In this document: piece after piece, positions 7,419 to 13,969 of the stretch
How positions within the stretch are numbered: the stretch's first letter is position 1
Layout: each line of letters begins with the position of its first letter
From: an uncultured Mollicutes bacterium
GTDB lineage: Bacteria > Bacillota_I > Bacilli_A > RF39 > UBA660
Reading direction: 5' to 3'
DNA length: 19,516 nt
Assembly (NCBI GenBank): GCA_900550145.1
Contig: URRF01000022.1
Coordinates: forward strand, 1-19,516
Translations under genes and position numbers: made by a program
Notes under the pieces: generated by a model
Told to the model about the DNA's origin: nothing
Seen by the model: the letters and a program-made list of their open reading frames with translations, nothing else
Databases searched by the model: none

Positions 7419-7445
7419 CAACCAAAATGGTTGTTTTCTTTTTAC
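7419..7445 (+). terminator. Terminator of the XRE gene
   Basis: CAACCA-AAA-TGGTTG hairpin (7419-7433) followed by TTTTCTTTTT, 12 bases after the XRE stop codon. Confidence 0.75.
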
Positions 7446-7468
7446 ATAATTTTTTTATTTTTTTAAAC

Positions 7469-7504
7469 ATTTTCTACCGATTTCAGTAAATACTGTGATA
7501 TAAT
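7469..7504 (+). promoter_or_regulatory. Promoter of the small RNA candidate, with the repeated element
   Basis: The element (7474-7491) covers the -35 region with TACCGA 18 bases before an extended -10 TGATATAAT (7496-7504). The 23 bases 7469-7491 are identical to 7033-7055 in the cluster. The predicted start of transcription is the G at about 7511. Confidence 0.65.
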
Positions 7505-7510
7505 TTAATT

Positions 7511-7656
7511 GTGGAGGAAATACGGGCGCTTAAGTTATAAAGATGGATATATCAACAAAACCCCAACCTATTTTCCTCTGCATCCCAATTTATGTTTTTC
7601 ATTTAATCTACACACTCCTTTCTGAAAATGAGGCAACAATGCCTCATTTTGTTTTG
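7511..7656 (+). ncRNA. Candidate structured small RNA, about 145 nt
   Basis: A promoter (7469-7504) and a strong terminator (7625-7655) bracket 145 bases with no gene. The first 71 bases fold on themselves: GTGGAGGAAATA (7511-7522) pairs with TATTTTCCTCTGC (7569-7581) over about 12 bp with one bulge; inside, GGG can pair with CCC, and a small GAT/ATC hairpin sits at the tip. This G+C-richer stretch stands out from the surrounding DNA. The next plus-strand gene is at 13004 and the facing gene is the kinase, so it is not a leader of a nearby gene. It does not show the signatures I know for SRP RNA, 6S RNA, tmRNA or common riboswitches. It could also act on the kinase mRNA end, since the two units converge. 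Confidence 0.5.
7625..7655 (+). terminator. Strong terminator closing the small RNA unit
   Basis: Perfect 11-bp stem AAAATGAGGCA/TGCCTCATTTT with loop ACAA (7625-7650), followed by GTTTT. Read on the minus strand it could also help end the kinase transcript, though its T-tail there is short; a T7 run (7659-7665 as A on the plus strand) lies between it and the kinase stop. Confidence 0.8.
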
Positions 7657-7687
7657 CAAAAAAAGAAGAGACTCTTAAGTAATTAAG

Positions 7688-8896
7688 CTATTTAAAATAC
7701 TTAATACTAAAAGTAGTTCCTTCTCCTTTTAAAGAATTCACGATAACTCTTCCATTATCCTTTTCTATTATTGCTTTTGCTAAAGATAATCCTATCCCAT
7801 TACTATCACTACTAGAGTTTTTTCCTTTATAAAATCTTTTAAAAATGTTTATTGTTTCATCCTCGCTCATACCTTTTCCAAAATCTTTTATTTTTATCTG
7901 GGTGTAAGTGTTATTTTTATCAACTTCAACAATAATTATACTGTCGTTAAAAGAGTAATCAAGAGCATTTTTTAAAATATTTGTTAATGCTTCTACCTGC
8001 CATCTATAATCACAATATATTTTATTCTTACTTCTATCTTTAACAACAATTTTTATATTTTTTAAATCACACAAATTTTCAATGTTTTCAATGCTTGAAT
8101 TAATGATTTTTTTAACTGGTATTTCTTTTCTTATAAATGTGATCGTATTAGATTCAAACATTGATAATTTCAGTATTGATTGAATTAGAAATGATATTTT
8201 AGAAATATCCTTTTTTACTTTCTTAATGAATTCTGGTTTAATTTCAATATCATTTTCTAAATCATCAATAATATTATCTAACATTATAATTGATGATGTT
8301 AAAGGAGTTTTTAGTTGATGTGAAATATCTTGTAATGAATTTTTTAAATTAATCTTATCTTGATTCGCTTTTTCCGTATTTTCTTTCAACATAACCGTTG
8401 TCTTATATATTTCGTGTTTTAATATTGACAGTTTATCTTCTGATACATCATTGATATCAATTTCATAATTTTTTTGATTAATTTTTTCTAAGCATTTTAT
8501 TATTTTTTCTATTTCATTATCTCTTTTAAAATAATATCTTACAAACAAATAAATCAAAATCATAAATGATAACAATAATATAAATATTTTTAATATATTA
8601 AATTTAATATATACTTCATTGTTTTGATTTATATATGAATCTTTATTAATGTCATAACCATATTCATTAAATACATTATCTTTATTATTTGAATTTAGTA
8701 TTTCTATTATTTCTTCTTTTCCTATTTCAGGGTATTTTTCTTGTATTTTTGCTACAATTCCATTTATTTTTTGATTTGTATTATATTTATATTTATTATA
8801 TTCAACCTTATTAACTAGACAAAGTAGTATTATAAAAAACATAATTGCACATAAACTCTTCAGCAAATATTTTCTTAAATATACATTGTTACTCAT
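7688..8896 (-). CDS. Membrane sensor histidine kinase
   Basis: 402 residues. Two membrane segments (about 12-30 and 102-121) flank a roughly 70-residue extracytoplasmic loop, so the protein can sense outside signals. A linker (about 122-185) leads to the dimerisation/phosphoacceptor helix with SLQDISHQLKTPLT (His 193). The ATP-binding domain shows the N box (LTNILKNALDYS), G1 (DFGKGMS), F box (FKRFYKGK) and G2 (GIGLSLAKA), so it should be active. It should phosphorylate the regulator encoded just before it: its ATG overlaps the last eight bases of that gene, and its own ribosome site is weak, so translation is probably coupled. Linked to an ABC transporter, as in peptide- or drug-sensing modules. 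Confidence 0.92.
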   Translation of the reverse strand: MSNNVYLRKYLLKSLCAIMFFIILLCLVNKVEYNKYKYNTNQKINGIVAKIQEKYPEIGKEEIIEILNSNNKDNVFNEYGYDINKDSYINQNNEVYIKFNILKIFILLLSFMILIYLFVRYYFKRDNEIEKIIKCLEKINQKNYEIDINDVSEDKLSILKHEIYKTTVMLKENTEKANQDKINLKNSLQDISHQLKTPLTSSIIMLDNIIDDLENDIEIKPEFIKKVKKDISKISFLIQSILKLSMFESNTITFIRKEIPVKKIINSSIENIENLCDLKNIKIVVKDRSKNKIYCDYRWQVEALTNILKNALDYSFNDSIIIVEVDKNNTYTQIKIKDFGKGMSEDETINIFKRFYKGKNSSSDSNGIGLSLAKAIIEKDNGRVIVNSLKGEGTTFSIKYFK

Positions 8897-9539
8897 CTAT
8901 TCTATAACCTATTCCTTTTACAGTAGTGATAATATCTGTTCCAAGCTTTTCTCTTATTCTTTTTAGATATACTGTAACAGTGTGATCATCTACATCATTA
9001 CCTGTCCAATCCCAAATTCTATCTAATATTGTTGCTCTCTTTACTACTTTGCCAACATGGTTAAATAATAAGTGTATTATTTTTAATTCTAAACTAGATA
9101 ACTCTATAACTTCATTATCTCTAAAACAAATCATTTTATCAAAATCAAAAGTTATGTTTTTTACTTTAATGCTTTTTGTCAATTTGTTTCTCAAAATTAT
9201 TTTATCAACTCTTGCTAATAGTTCTTTAGTAGAAAATGGTTTTGTCATATAATCTTCAGCACCCAAATTCAAACCTTTTACTATATCATTTTCATCATCT
9301 TTTGCTGTGAGAAATACTACTGGTATTTTCTTTTCTTTAATAACATTTTCATAAAAATCAAAACCATTACCATCAGGAAGAGAAACATCTAAAATAATAA
9401 GTGCTGGGGTATTAGTTTGCAAATACTTTTTCGCATCTTCTACATTTGTTAAGAACATTAATTGATGATTATTTTTCTTAAAGGCATATATAAGTCCTGT
9501 AGCTATATTTTCATTATCTTCAATTAATAACAAATTCAT
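8889..9539 (-). CDS. OmpR-family response regulator
   Basis: 216 residues: a receiver domain (1-115) with the acidic pocket Glu7/Asp8, phosphoacceptor Asp51 in LIILDVSLPDGNG, Thr78 and Lys100 (MTKPF), then a winged-helix DNA-binding domain (about 122-215) with VVKRATILDRIWDW and DDHTVTVYLKRIREKLG. Partner of the downstream kinase. OmpR-type regulators bind tandem direct repeats, and a suitable pair lies at the ABC promoter (12763-12779), so control of the transporter is likely but unproven. GGAGG precedes the ATG. It has its own extended -10 promoter in the 63-base gap after the permease gene. Confidence 0.93.
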   Translation of the reverse strand: MNLLLIEDNENIATGLIYAFKKNNHQLMFLTNVEDAKKYLQTNTPALIILDVSLPDGNGFDFYENVIKEKKIPVVFLTAKDDENDIVKGLNLGAEDYMTKPFSTKELLARVDKIILRNKLTKSIKVKNITFDFDKMICFRDNEVIELSSLELKIIHLLFNHVGKVVKRATILDRIWDWTGNDVDDHTVTVYLKRIREKLGTDIITTVKGIGYRIDE

Positions 9540-9563
9540 AGGGTTTTCCTCCTTTACAATCTA

Positions 9564-9572
9564 ATTATACCA
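9564..9572 (-). promoter_or_regulatory. Extended -10 promoter for the regulator-kinase pair
   Basis: TGGTATAAT on the minus strand, directly after the weak terminator that follows the permease gene. No good -35 is visible. Transcription would start about 12 bases before AAAGGAGG of the regulator gene. Confidence 0.5.
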
Positions 9573-9578
9573 TGAAAA

Positions 9579-9601
9579 GAGGATATTTTCTTCATATCCT
9601 C
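9579..9601 (-). terminator. Weak terminator between permease and regulator genes
   Basis: GAGGATAT/ATATCCTC (8 bp, seven-base loop), followed on the minus strand by TTTTC. It begins right at the permease stop codon. The short T-run suggests partial read-through from the transporter genes into the regulator-kinase pair. Confidence 0.5.
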
Positions 9602-9602
9602 C

Positions 9603-12053
9603 TTAGATGATTTCTTTTCTTATTGTTTCAATTATATTTTGTTTATTTATTTTTTTAATAGAGTATCTCATAATATTATAAACTATTATAAATACAAATA
9701 TTACACTAATAATAATTGCACCTAATGGTAAATGATATGGTAACTCTAATTTTTCACTATAAGAAGCATGAATTAAGTAAGAACCTAGTATTCCTAAAAT
9801 ACATCCATATATTAATGATTTAGATGAATAAAATAAAACTTCTAAATTAATCATACGATTAAACTCTTTTTTTGTCATACCAACACTTTTTAACATGGCA
9901 AACTCATTTTGTCTTAATTGCATATTTGATGTTAATACATTAAATATATTTGTTACTCCAATAAGAGTTATTACCACTATAAATCCATATAGGAATATAC
10001 TTATAACTATTGAAATGGCTCTATCTCTTTTGGCTTGTTCCTCAAAATTATGAAACACTAATTCTTTATCTATTTCTTTTAATTCTTTGGATACTTCATA
10101 TGGTTTATTTGCATCAATAACTAATCTAAATGGAGTAAAATTAAATTCATTATAATATTTTTCATTTACTACTATTATACCACCATAATCTACATATCCT
10201 TCTAAGCCAACTGGAAGGTTTTTGTTTACAGACATTAATCTAATTGAAACTTGCTCTTTTATTCCATCCTTGCGATATTCTAAATTCATAGTGTCGCCTT
10301 TATTATATTTATATCTTCTTACAACTTTTCTTTTGCTATTTGGTCTATTAGTTAATTCAAATTCATCAATTAAAATTCCATCTTTTTTTACTTCTTCATA
10401 ATTTAAATTTAATTTCTTCACATAATCTTTAAATGTATCTTCATCTAATGCTTTTAAATTTATTGAAATTCCTTCAGCTGGTAGTTCATAATCTTTATAT
10501 TTGCTTATCATTTTTTTGTCAGTTACTTTGGCACTAGCAGTTGAATCATAAATTACATAACTTTTATTGATATTATTTAATTTTTTTATTTTTTCTACTT
10601 GTTTTTCATTAGATTTTGACATGTTAAGATATACCATTATATTATAATCATAATTTTTATAATATCTTGCGGCTTGGGTAGTAGTCTCTGTAATAAAATA
10701 TGCTAGTGAGATAAAGGCAAATATACTTATAGTTAGAGATATTACAGTTGTTTTGTATTTTTTCTTACTTCTTTTCAAATTTTTATATGCTATAACTCCA
10801 CTTGTTTTAAATATTTTCTTAATTATTTTAGGAGTTTTCAATTTTTTATTAGTTATTTTTATATCTTTGGCATTTTTTAAATTTTCTATTGGACTTACTA
10901 AACTTGCTCTTTTAGCAGATGATATACTTGACAAGTAGATTGTTACGAATCCTAAACATACTGATAATAAAATATCTACATAATTCATTTTAAAAACCAA
11001 ACCATTTATACTTTCAAGTAGAAAGTCGCCTATTAAAAGGTTTACTACTTTTGTTAAAATAAATGTTGCTAAAACACCACATAATATTCCTAGAGGAACA
11101 CCAATAAGTCCTAATATTAGTCCTTCAAGTATAACACTCTTTTTTATTTGTTTTTTTGTTGCTCCAACACTGGAAAGCATCCCATACATTTTAATTTTTT
11201 CCGTTGTTGAGATAGCAAATGAATTTCTAATACAAAAGATGCTAACCGCTACAATGATTAAAATAACAACACTCATTACAGCTATCATCATTTTGCTCGT
11301 TGTATCTGAGAAAGCAAATGCCTCCCACATTAATAATTGATGATTTATTGAATAAGTAATTCCTTCTTTTTTAAATCTATTACTAGCAACATCATTATAA
11401 TTGTTTGCACCTAATAACTCTGTAAATGACTGTTTATAATCTTTAGGATTTTTAAGAGCAACAAATGCTTTTATATTGTCCGTTGTTTCATCTGTTGTTA
11501 TTCCATATTCTCCAAAAGAAGATTCGTTTCTAGTAAAGAAACCAACTATTTTATATTTTTTGATAATGCTCTCATTAGTCTTAGCATCAATTATGTTTAA
11601 TTCAATAAAATCTCCTATTTTTAAATCATAGTTTAAAGCTAAATTATTTCTAAGAACAATTTCATCTTTTGTTTTCGGAAATACTCCATCAACTAATTTA
11701 TATGCTAAATTATTGAAGGTGTTATTGTCAGTTGAATATACGAATATATTTGTTTCTTCTTTTTCTATTTTCTTATATGAAGAAACACCTAATTCATATA
11801 TGACATTAACTTTTTTAACATCTTTATTATGCTCATACTTTGATAATTGTTCTTTTGAAATTGAGTTAACTACTATATGATAATAGCCATTTTCTGCTAT
11901 ATTATCTTGAATTAATGTTTCTTTAAATGATGTAAACATCCCACTAACTGCACAAATAAGTGCAACCGATAACATAATTCCAATAATACTACTTATAGTT
12001 CTTTTTTTATTTAATAAGAGGTTTCTTTTTGTTAATTTTGTTAGTATTTTCAC
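9603..12053 (-). CDS. FtsX-family ABC transporter permease with two repeats
   Basis: 816 residues in two similar halves. Each half has one membrane helix (about 19-41 and 435-457), a large extracytoplasmic domain (about 42-255 and 458-690) and three more helices (about 257-390 and 692-805), eight in all. Both halves show the FtsX signature (KIKMYGMLSSVGATKKQIKK and NEFAMLKSVGMTKKEFNRM). This is the LolC/MacB type of architecture in duplicate, not the ten-helix BceB type with one external domain. With the ATPase it should form a mechanotransducing exporter or membrane-extraction pump; the substrate is unknown, but lipid, peptide or drug is usual. The start is GTG (12053), seven bases after TAAGGAGG; the ATG just before it is followed by TGA and cannot serve. 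Two bases separate it from the ATPase gene. Confidence 0.9.
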   Translation of the reverse strand: MKILTKLTKRNLLLNKKRTISSIIGIMLSVALICAVSGMFTSFKETLIQDNIAENGYYHIVVNSISKEQLSKYEHNKDVKKVNVIYELGVSSYKKIEKEETNIFVYSTDNNTFNNLAYKLVDGVFPKTKDEIVLRNNLALNYDLKIGDFIELNIIDAKTNESIIKKYKIVGFFTRNESSFGEYGITTDETTDNIKAFVALKNPKDYKQSFTELLGANNYNDVASNRFKKEGITYSINHQLLMWEAFAFSDTTSKMMIAVMSVVILIIVAVSIFCIRNSFAISTTEKIKMYGMLSSVGATKKQIKKSVILEGLILGLIGVPLGILCGVLATFILTKVVNLLIGDFLLESINGLVFKMNYVDILLSVCLGFVTIYLSSISSAKRASLVSPIENLKNAKDIKITNKKLKTPKIIKKIFKTSGVIAYKNLKRSKKKYKTTVISLTISIFAFISLAYFITETTTQAARYYKNYDYNIMVYLNMSKSNEKQVEKIKKLNNINKSYVIYDSTASAKVTDKKMISKYKDYELPAEGISINLKALDEDTFKDYVKKLNLNYEEVKKDGILIDEFELTNRPNSKRKVVRRYKYNKGDTMNLEYRKDGIKEQVSIRLMSVNKNLPVGLEGYVDYGGIIVVNEKYYNEFNFTPFRLVIDANKPYEVSKELKEIDKELVFHNFEEQAKRDRAISIVISIFLYGFIVVITLIGVTNIFNVLTSNMQLRQNEFAMLKSVGMTKKEFNRMINLEVLFYSSKSLIYGCILGILGSYLIHASYSEKLELPYHLPLGAIIISVIFVFIIVYNIMRYSIKKINKQNIIETIRKEII

Positions 12054-12055
12054 AT

Positions 12056-12727
12056 CTATACCTCCTTAACAATTTTACCATCTTCAATTTTAATTATTCT
12101 ATCTGCACACTTTGCTATTTCCATATTATGTGTAATCAAAATTATAGTTTGACTATATTCCTTATTTGATTTAATTAATAGCTCAACAATATCATCACTT
12201 GCCTTTGAATCTAAATTTCCGGTTGGTTCGTCTGCTAAGATGATTGTTGGATTAGTAATTAATGCTCTACCTATTGATGTTCGTTGCTGCTCTCCTCCTG
12301 ATAATTGATTCGGCAAATGCTTTCTTCTATTAGTTAATCCAAGTAAATTCAGTAAATTATTTAAGTTATTTTTATCTGGCTTTCTATTATCTAAGTCAAG
12401 CGGTAAAGTAATATTTTCTTCAACATTTAATATTGGAATAAGATTATAAAACTGATATATAAGTCCTATTTGTCTCCTTCTAAATATTGCTAAATTATCA
12501 TCATTTAATGAATAGATATTTTTTTCATCAATATAAACTTTCCCTTCCGTTGGTCTATCTACTCCTCCGATTAGATGTAATAATGTTGATTTTCCTGAAC
12601 CAGATGCTCCAACGATAGCAACAAACTCTCCTCTTTCTACTGAAAAAGTTACATGATCAAGAGCAATTACTTCTGATTCCCCTTTTCCATAAACTTTTGT
12701 TAAATTTTCAACTTTTAAAATCTCCAT
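12056..12727 (-). CDS. ABC transporter ATP-binding protein (MacB/LolD type)
   Basis: 223 residues with all nucleotide-binding motifs in order: Walker A GASGSGKST (about 38-46), Q-loop YQFYNLIP, signature LSGGEQQR, Walker B IILADEP, D-loop NLDSK and the switch His in THN. Length and motif style match the LolD/MacB/FtsE group that works with FtsX-type permeases. The frame opens at 12742, but AAGGAGG (12739-12733) lies downstream of that ATG and five bases before the ATG at 12727, so 12727 is the start (MEILKVENL). It is first of four minus-strand genes. Expression is controlled by a leader with attenuator (12787-12869) and a second promoter with a regulator-type direct repeat. Confidence 0.95.
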   Translation of the reverse strand: MEILKVENLTKVYGKGESEVIALDHVTFSVERGEFVAIVGASGSGKSTLLHLIGGVDRPTEGKVYIDEKNIYSLNDDNLAIFRRRQIGLIYQFYNLIPILNVEENITLPLDLDNRKPDKNNLNNLLNLLGLTNRRKHLPNQLSGGEQQRTSIGRALITNPTIILADEPTGNLDSKASDDIVELLIKSNKEYSQTIILITHNMEIAKCADRIIKIEDGKIVKEV

Positions 12728-12751
12728 ATTATCCTCCTTCATCTTAATTAT

Positions 12752-12780
12752 ATATTACTAATGTTACATCTAAGTTACAA
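12752..12780 (-). promoter_or_regulatory. Promoter P2 of the ABC operon with WalR-like direct repeat
   Basis: TTGTAA (12780-12775), 17-base spacer, TAATAT (12757-12752). Overlaid is TGTAAC-N5-TGTAAC (12779-12763), two identical half-sites 11 bp apart. This fits the WalR/YycF consensus TGTWAH-N5-TGTWAH and the general OmpR-family pattern. It lies after the attenuator, so P2 would bypass it. Either the operon's own regulator or a WalR-type protein could bind. Confidence 0.55.
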
Positions 12781-12786
12781 AATAAT

Positions 12787-12869
12787 AAAAAAAAAGAATA
12801 GTATAAGCTACAATGGTAAAGGAGGTTTGTCTCAAATCTCTCTATTGCAGCTAGCCAATATAGCCATTC
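12787..12869 (-). terminator. Leader attenuator: terminator whose 5' arm is the leader ORF
   Basis: On the minus strand GAATGGCTATA and AGCTGCAAT (within 12869-12844) pair with the arm at 12814-12796 (ATTGTAGCTTATACTATTC) over about 19 bp, interrupted by one bulged C and a six-base bulge. A 29-base loop joins the arms, and nine T residues follow (12795-12787). Because the 5' arm is codons of the leader ORF, a ribosome paused there would keep the terminator from forming and let transcription reach the ABC genes. Confidence 0.7.
12832..12867 (-). CDS. Leader peptide MAILASCNREI (11 residues)
   Basis: A short ORF with its own ribosome site: GAGG (12876-12873), five bases, ATG (12867), eleven codons, TGA at 12834-12832. 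It starts about 12 bases after the predicted start of transcription from P1. Its codons form the 5' arm of the downstream terminator. Its role is probably its translation, not the peptide itself, as for leader peptides of drug-inducible transporter and resistance genes (for example bmrB ahead of bmrCD in Bacillus subtilis). No homology was tested; the case rests on position, spacing and the fit with the hairpin. Confidence 0.55.
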   Translation of the reverse strand: MAILASCNREI

Positions 12870-12884
12870 TATCCTCTTAGCACT

Positions 12885-12917
12885 ATTTTACCATATTTTT
12901 TCCGTTTTCAGTAGAAA
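12885..12917 (-). promoter_or_regulatory. Promoter P1 of the attenuated ABC leader, with the repeated element
   Basis: TACTGA (12913-12908), 17-base spacer, extended -10 TGGTAAAAT (12893-12885). The repeated element (12900-12917 on the plus strand) overlaps the -35 region. It is nearly identical through the -10 to the rhodanese promoter at 5114-5142. Confidence 0.65.
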
Positions 12918-12939
12918 ATTATTATTTGTTTACATAAAA

Positions 12940-12972
12940 TCTCTTGATATCAGTAAATTATTATGATATATT
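12940..12972 (+). promoter_or_regulatory. Promoter of the perR-rubrerythrin operon, with an element copy
   Basis: TTGATA (12944-12949), 17-base spacer, extended -10 TGATATATT (12964-12972). The repeated element (12940-12958) covers the -35 and differs at only 2 of 19 positions from the reversed copy at 7096-7114. Confidence 0.7.
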
Positions 12973-12974
12973 AT

Positions 12975-12989
12975 TAGTAATCATTACTA
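12975..12989 (+). promoter_or_regulatory. PerR/Fur-type operator (7-1-7 inverted repeat)
   Basis: TAGTAATCATTACTA is a perfect 7-1-7 palindrome, the geometry of Fur-family boxes (the PerR consensus is TTATAATNATTATAA). It covers the predicted start of transcription (about 12979), so the PerR-like protein encoded next should repress its own operon. Confidence 0.7.
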
Positions 12990-13003
12990 TTAAGGAGGTA
13001 ATT

Positions 13004-13375
13004 GTGAGAAATACTACACAAAGAAATTTAATACTGGATATTATTAATAATTCATGTGAACATTTAACTGCTGAAGAAGTATATGAAATCGCTAGAAAAA
13101 GTATTTCAAATATTAGTTTAGGAACAGTATATAGAAATCTAAATATTCTAGTAGAACTTCAAAAGATAAGAAAAATTAAAACTTTTGATGGGAAAGATCA
13201 TTATGACAAACTGCATATTAAACATAATCACTTTATTTGTTTAAAATGTAATAAAATATTTGATATACATGAAACATCTAATATTGAGTATAAAAATATT
13301 CCAGATGATTTTGAAATAGTAAACTATGATATTACCTACTCTGGTTATTGTAATGAATGTAAGAAAGGAAGGTAA
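13004..13375 (+). CDS. perR: PerR-like peroxide-sensing Fur-family repressor
   Basis: 123 residues. A winged-helix DNA-binding domain (1-60, with TVYRNLNILVE) precedes the metal-binding dimerisation domain. By alignment from memory, all five regulatory-metal ligands of Bacillus PerR are matched: His20, Asp68, His74, His76 and Asp87; the Asp at the last position favours PerR over Fur. Two CxxC pairs (Cys79/82 and 116/119) make the structural zinc site. With iron bound, such proteins are inactivated by peroxide through His oxidation, freeing their targets. The start is GTG at 13004, five bases after AAGGAGG; the longer frame to 12944 runs through the promoter and operator and is rejected. The next gene, rubrerythrin, begins two bases after the stop. 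Confidence 0.88.
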   Translation: MRNTTQRNLILDIINNSCEHLTAEEVYEIARKSISNISLGTVYRNLNILVELQKIRKIKTFDGKDHYDKLHIKHNHFICLKCNKIFDIHETSNIEYKNIPDDFEIVNYDITYSGYCNECKKGR

Positions 13376-13377
13376 AG

Positions 13378-13920
13378 ATGGAAAATCTAAAAGGAACAAA
13401 AACAGAAAAAAATTTAATGGAAGCATTTGCTGGTGAATCACAAGCAAGAAATAAATATACTTATTATGCTTCTAAGGCAAGAAAAGATGGTTTTGAACAA
13501 ATTGCTGCAATTTTTGAAGAAACCGCTAATAATGAAAAAGAACATGCTAAATTATGGTTTAAAGAACTTCATGGTGGCGAAGTTCCTAGTACATTAGAAA
13601 ATCTTAATGATGCAGCAAATGGTGAAAACTATGAATGGACAGATATGTATGAAAGAATGGCTAAAGAAGCAAGAGAAGAAGGATTTACAAGAATTGCTAA
13701 TCTTTTTGAAGGTGTTGCTAAAATAGAAAAAGAACATGAAGAAAGATACAAAAAATTAATTGAAAACATTAATAATGACTTAGTATTCTCTAGTGAAGGT
13801 GATACTATTTGGATATGTCGTAATTGTGGCCATATTGTTATTGGTAAAAAAGCTCCAGAAGTTTGCCCTGTTTGTTCTCACGCTAAATCATTCTTTGAAA
13901 GAAAAGCAAATAATTATTAA
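13378..13920 (+). CDS. rbr: Rubrerythrin (peroxide reductase)
   Basis: 180 residues with the standard two-part layout. A ferritin-like four-helix diiron domain (1-135) has Glu20, ExxH at 53-56 and ExxH at 117-120. A C-terminal rubredoxin domain has CRNC (147-150) and CPVC (163-166) holding one iron. It reduces hydrogen peroxide to water in the cytoplasm using electrons passed through the rubredoxin centre, a common defence in anaerobes. It is the second gene of the perR operon, with AAGGAAGG before the ATG at the end of perR, so it should be derepressed under peroxide stress. All key residues are present. Confidence 0.96.
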   Translation: MENLKGTKTEKNLMEAFAGESQARNKYTYYASKARKDGFEQIAAIFEETANNEKEHAKLWFKELHGGEVPSTLENLNDAANGENYEWTDMYERMAKEAREEGFTRIANLFEGVAKIEKEHEERYKKLIENINNDLVFSSEGDTIWICRNCGHIVIGKKAPEVCPVCSHAKSFFERKANNY

Positions 13921-13932
13921 TTTTATGTCAGT

Positions 13933-13962
13933 AAAAAAGTTTGCAAAAAAGCAAACTTTTTT
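13933..13962. terminator. Bidirectional terminator between rubrerythrin and the RND gene
   Basis: Stem AAAAAAGTTTGC/GCAAACTTTTTT (12 bp) with loop AAAAAA. The A-run and T-run flanks let it end both the rubrerythrin transcript (plus) and the RND transporter transcript (minus), which converge here. Confidence 0.85.
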
Positions 13963-13969
13963 ATATATT

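Noticed and set aside
7511..7656. Identification of the small RNA as SRP RNA, 6S RNA or a riboswitch
   Set aside because: No GGAAG-type SRP core, no pairing of the two RNA ends as in 6S RNA, no recalled riboswitch core, and no same-strand gene directly downstream.
7543..7686. 47-residue open frame (MDISTKPQPIFLC...) inside the small RNA candidate
   Set aside because: No usable ribosome site, it runs through the terminator stem, and its C-rich codons come from the structured region; a small hydrophobic peptide is not excluded but has little support.
9603..12727. Calling the transporter BceAB
   Set aside because: The permease has two external domains and about eight helices in two FtsX repeats, not the ten-helix, one-domain layout of BceB.
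12944..13003. N-terminal extension of the PerR-like protein
   Set aside because: The extra 20 codons overlap the -35, -10 and operator; GTG 13004 with AAGGAGG gives the normal PerR N-terminus.
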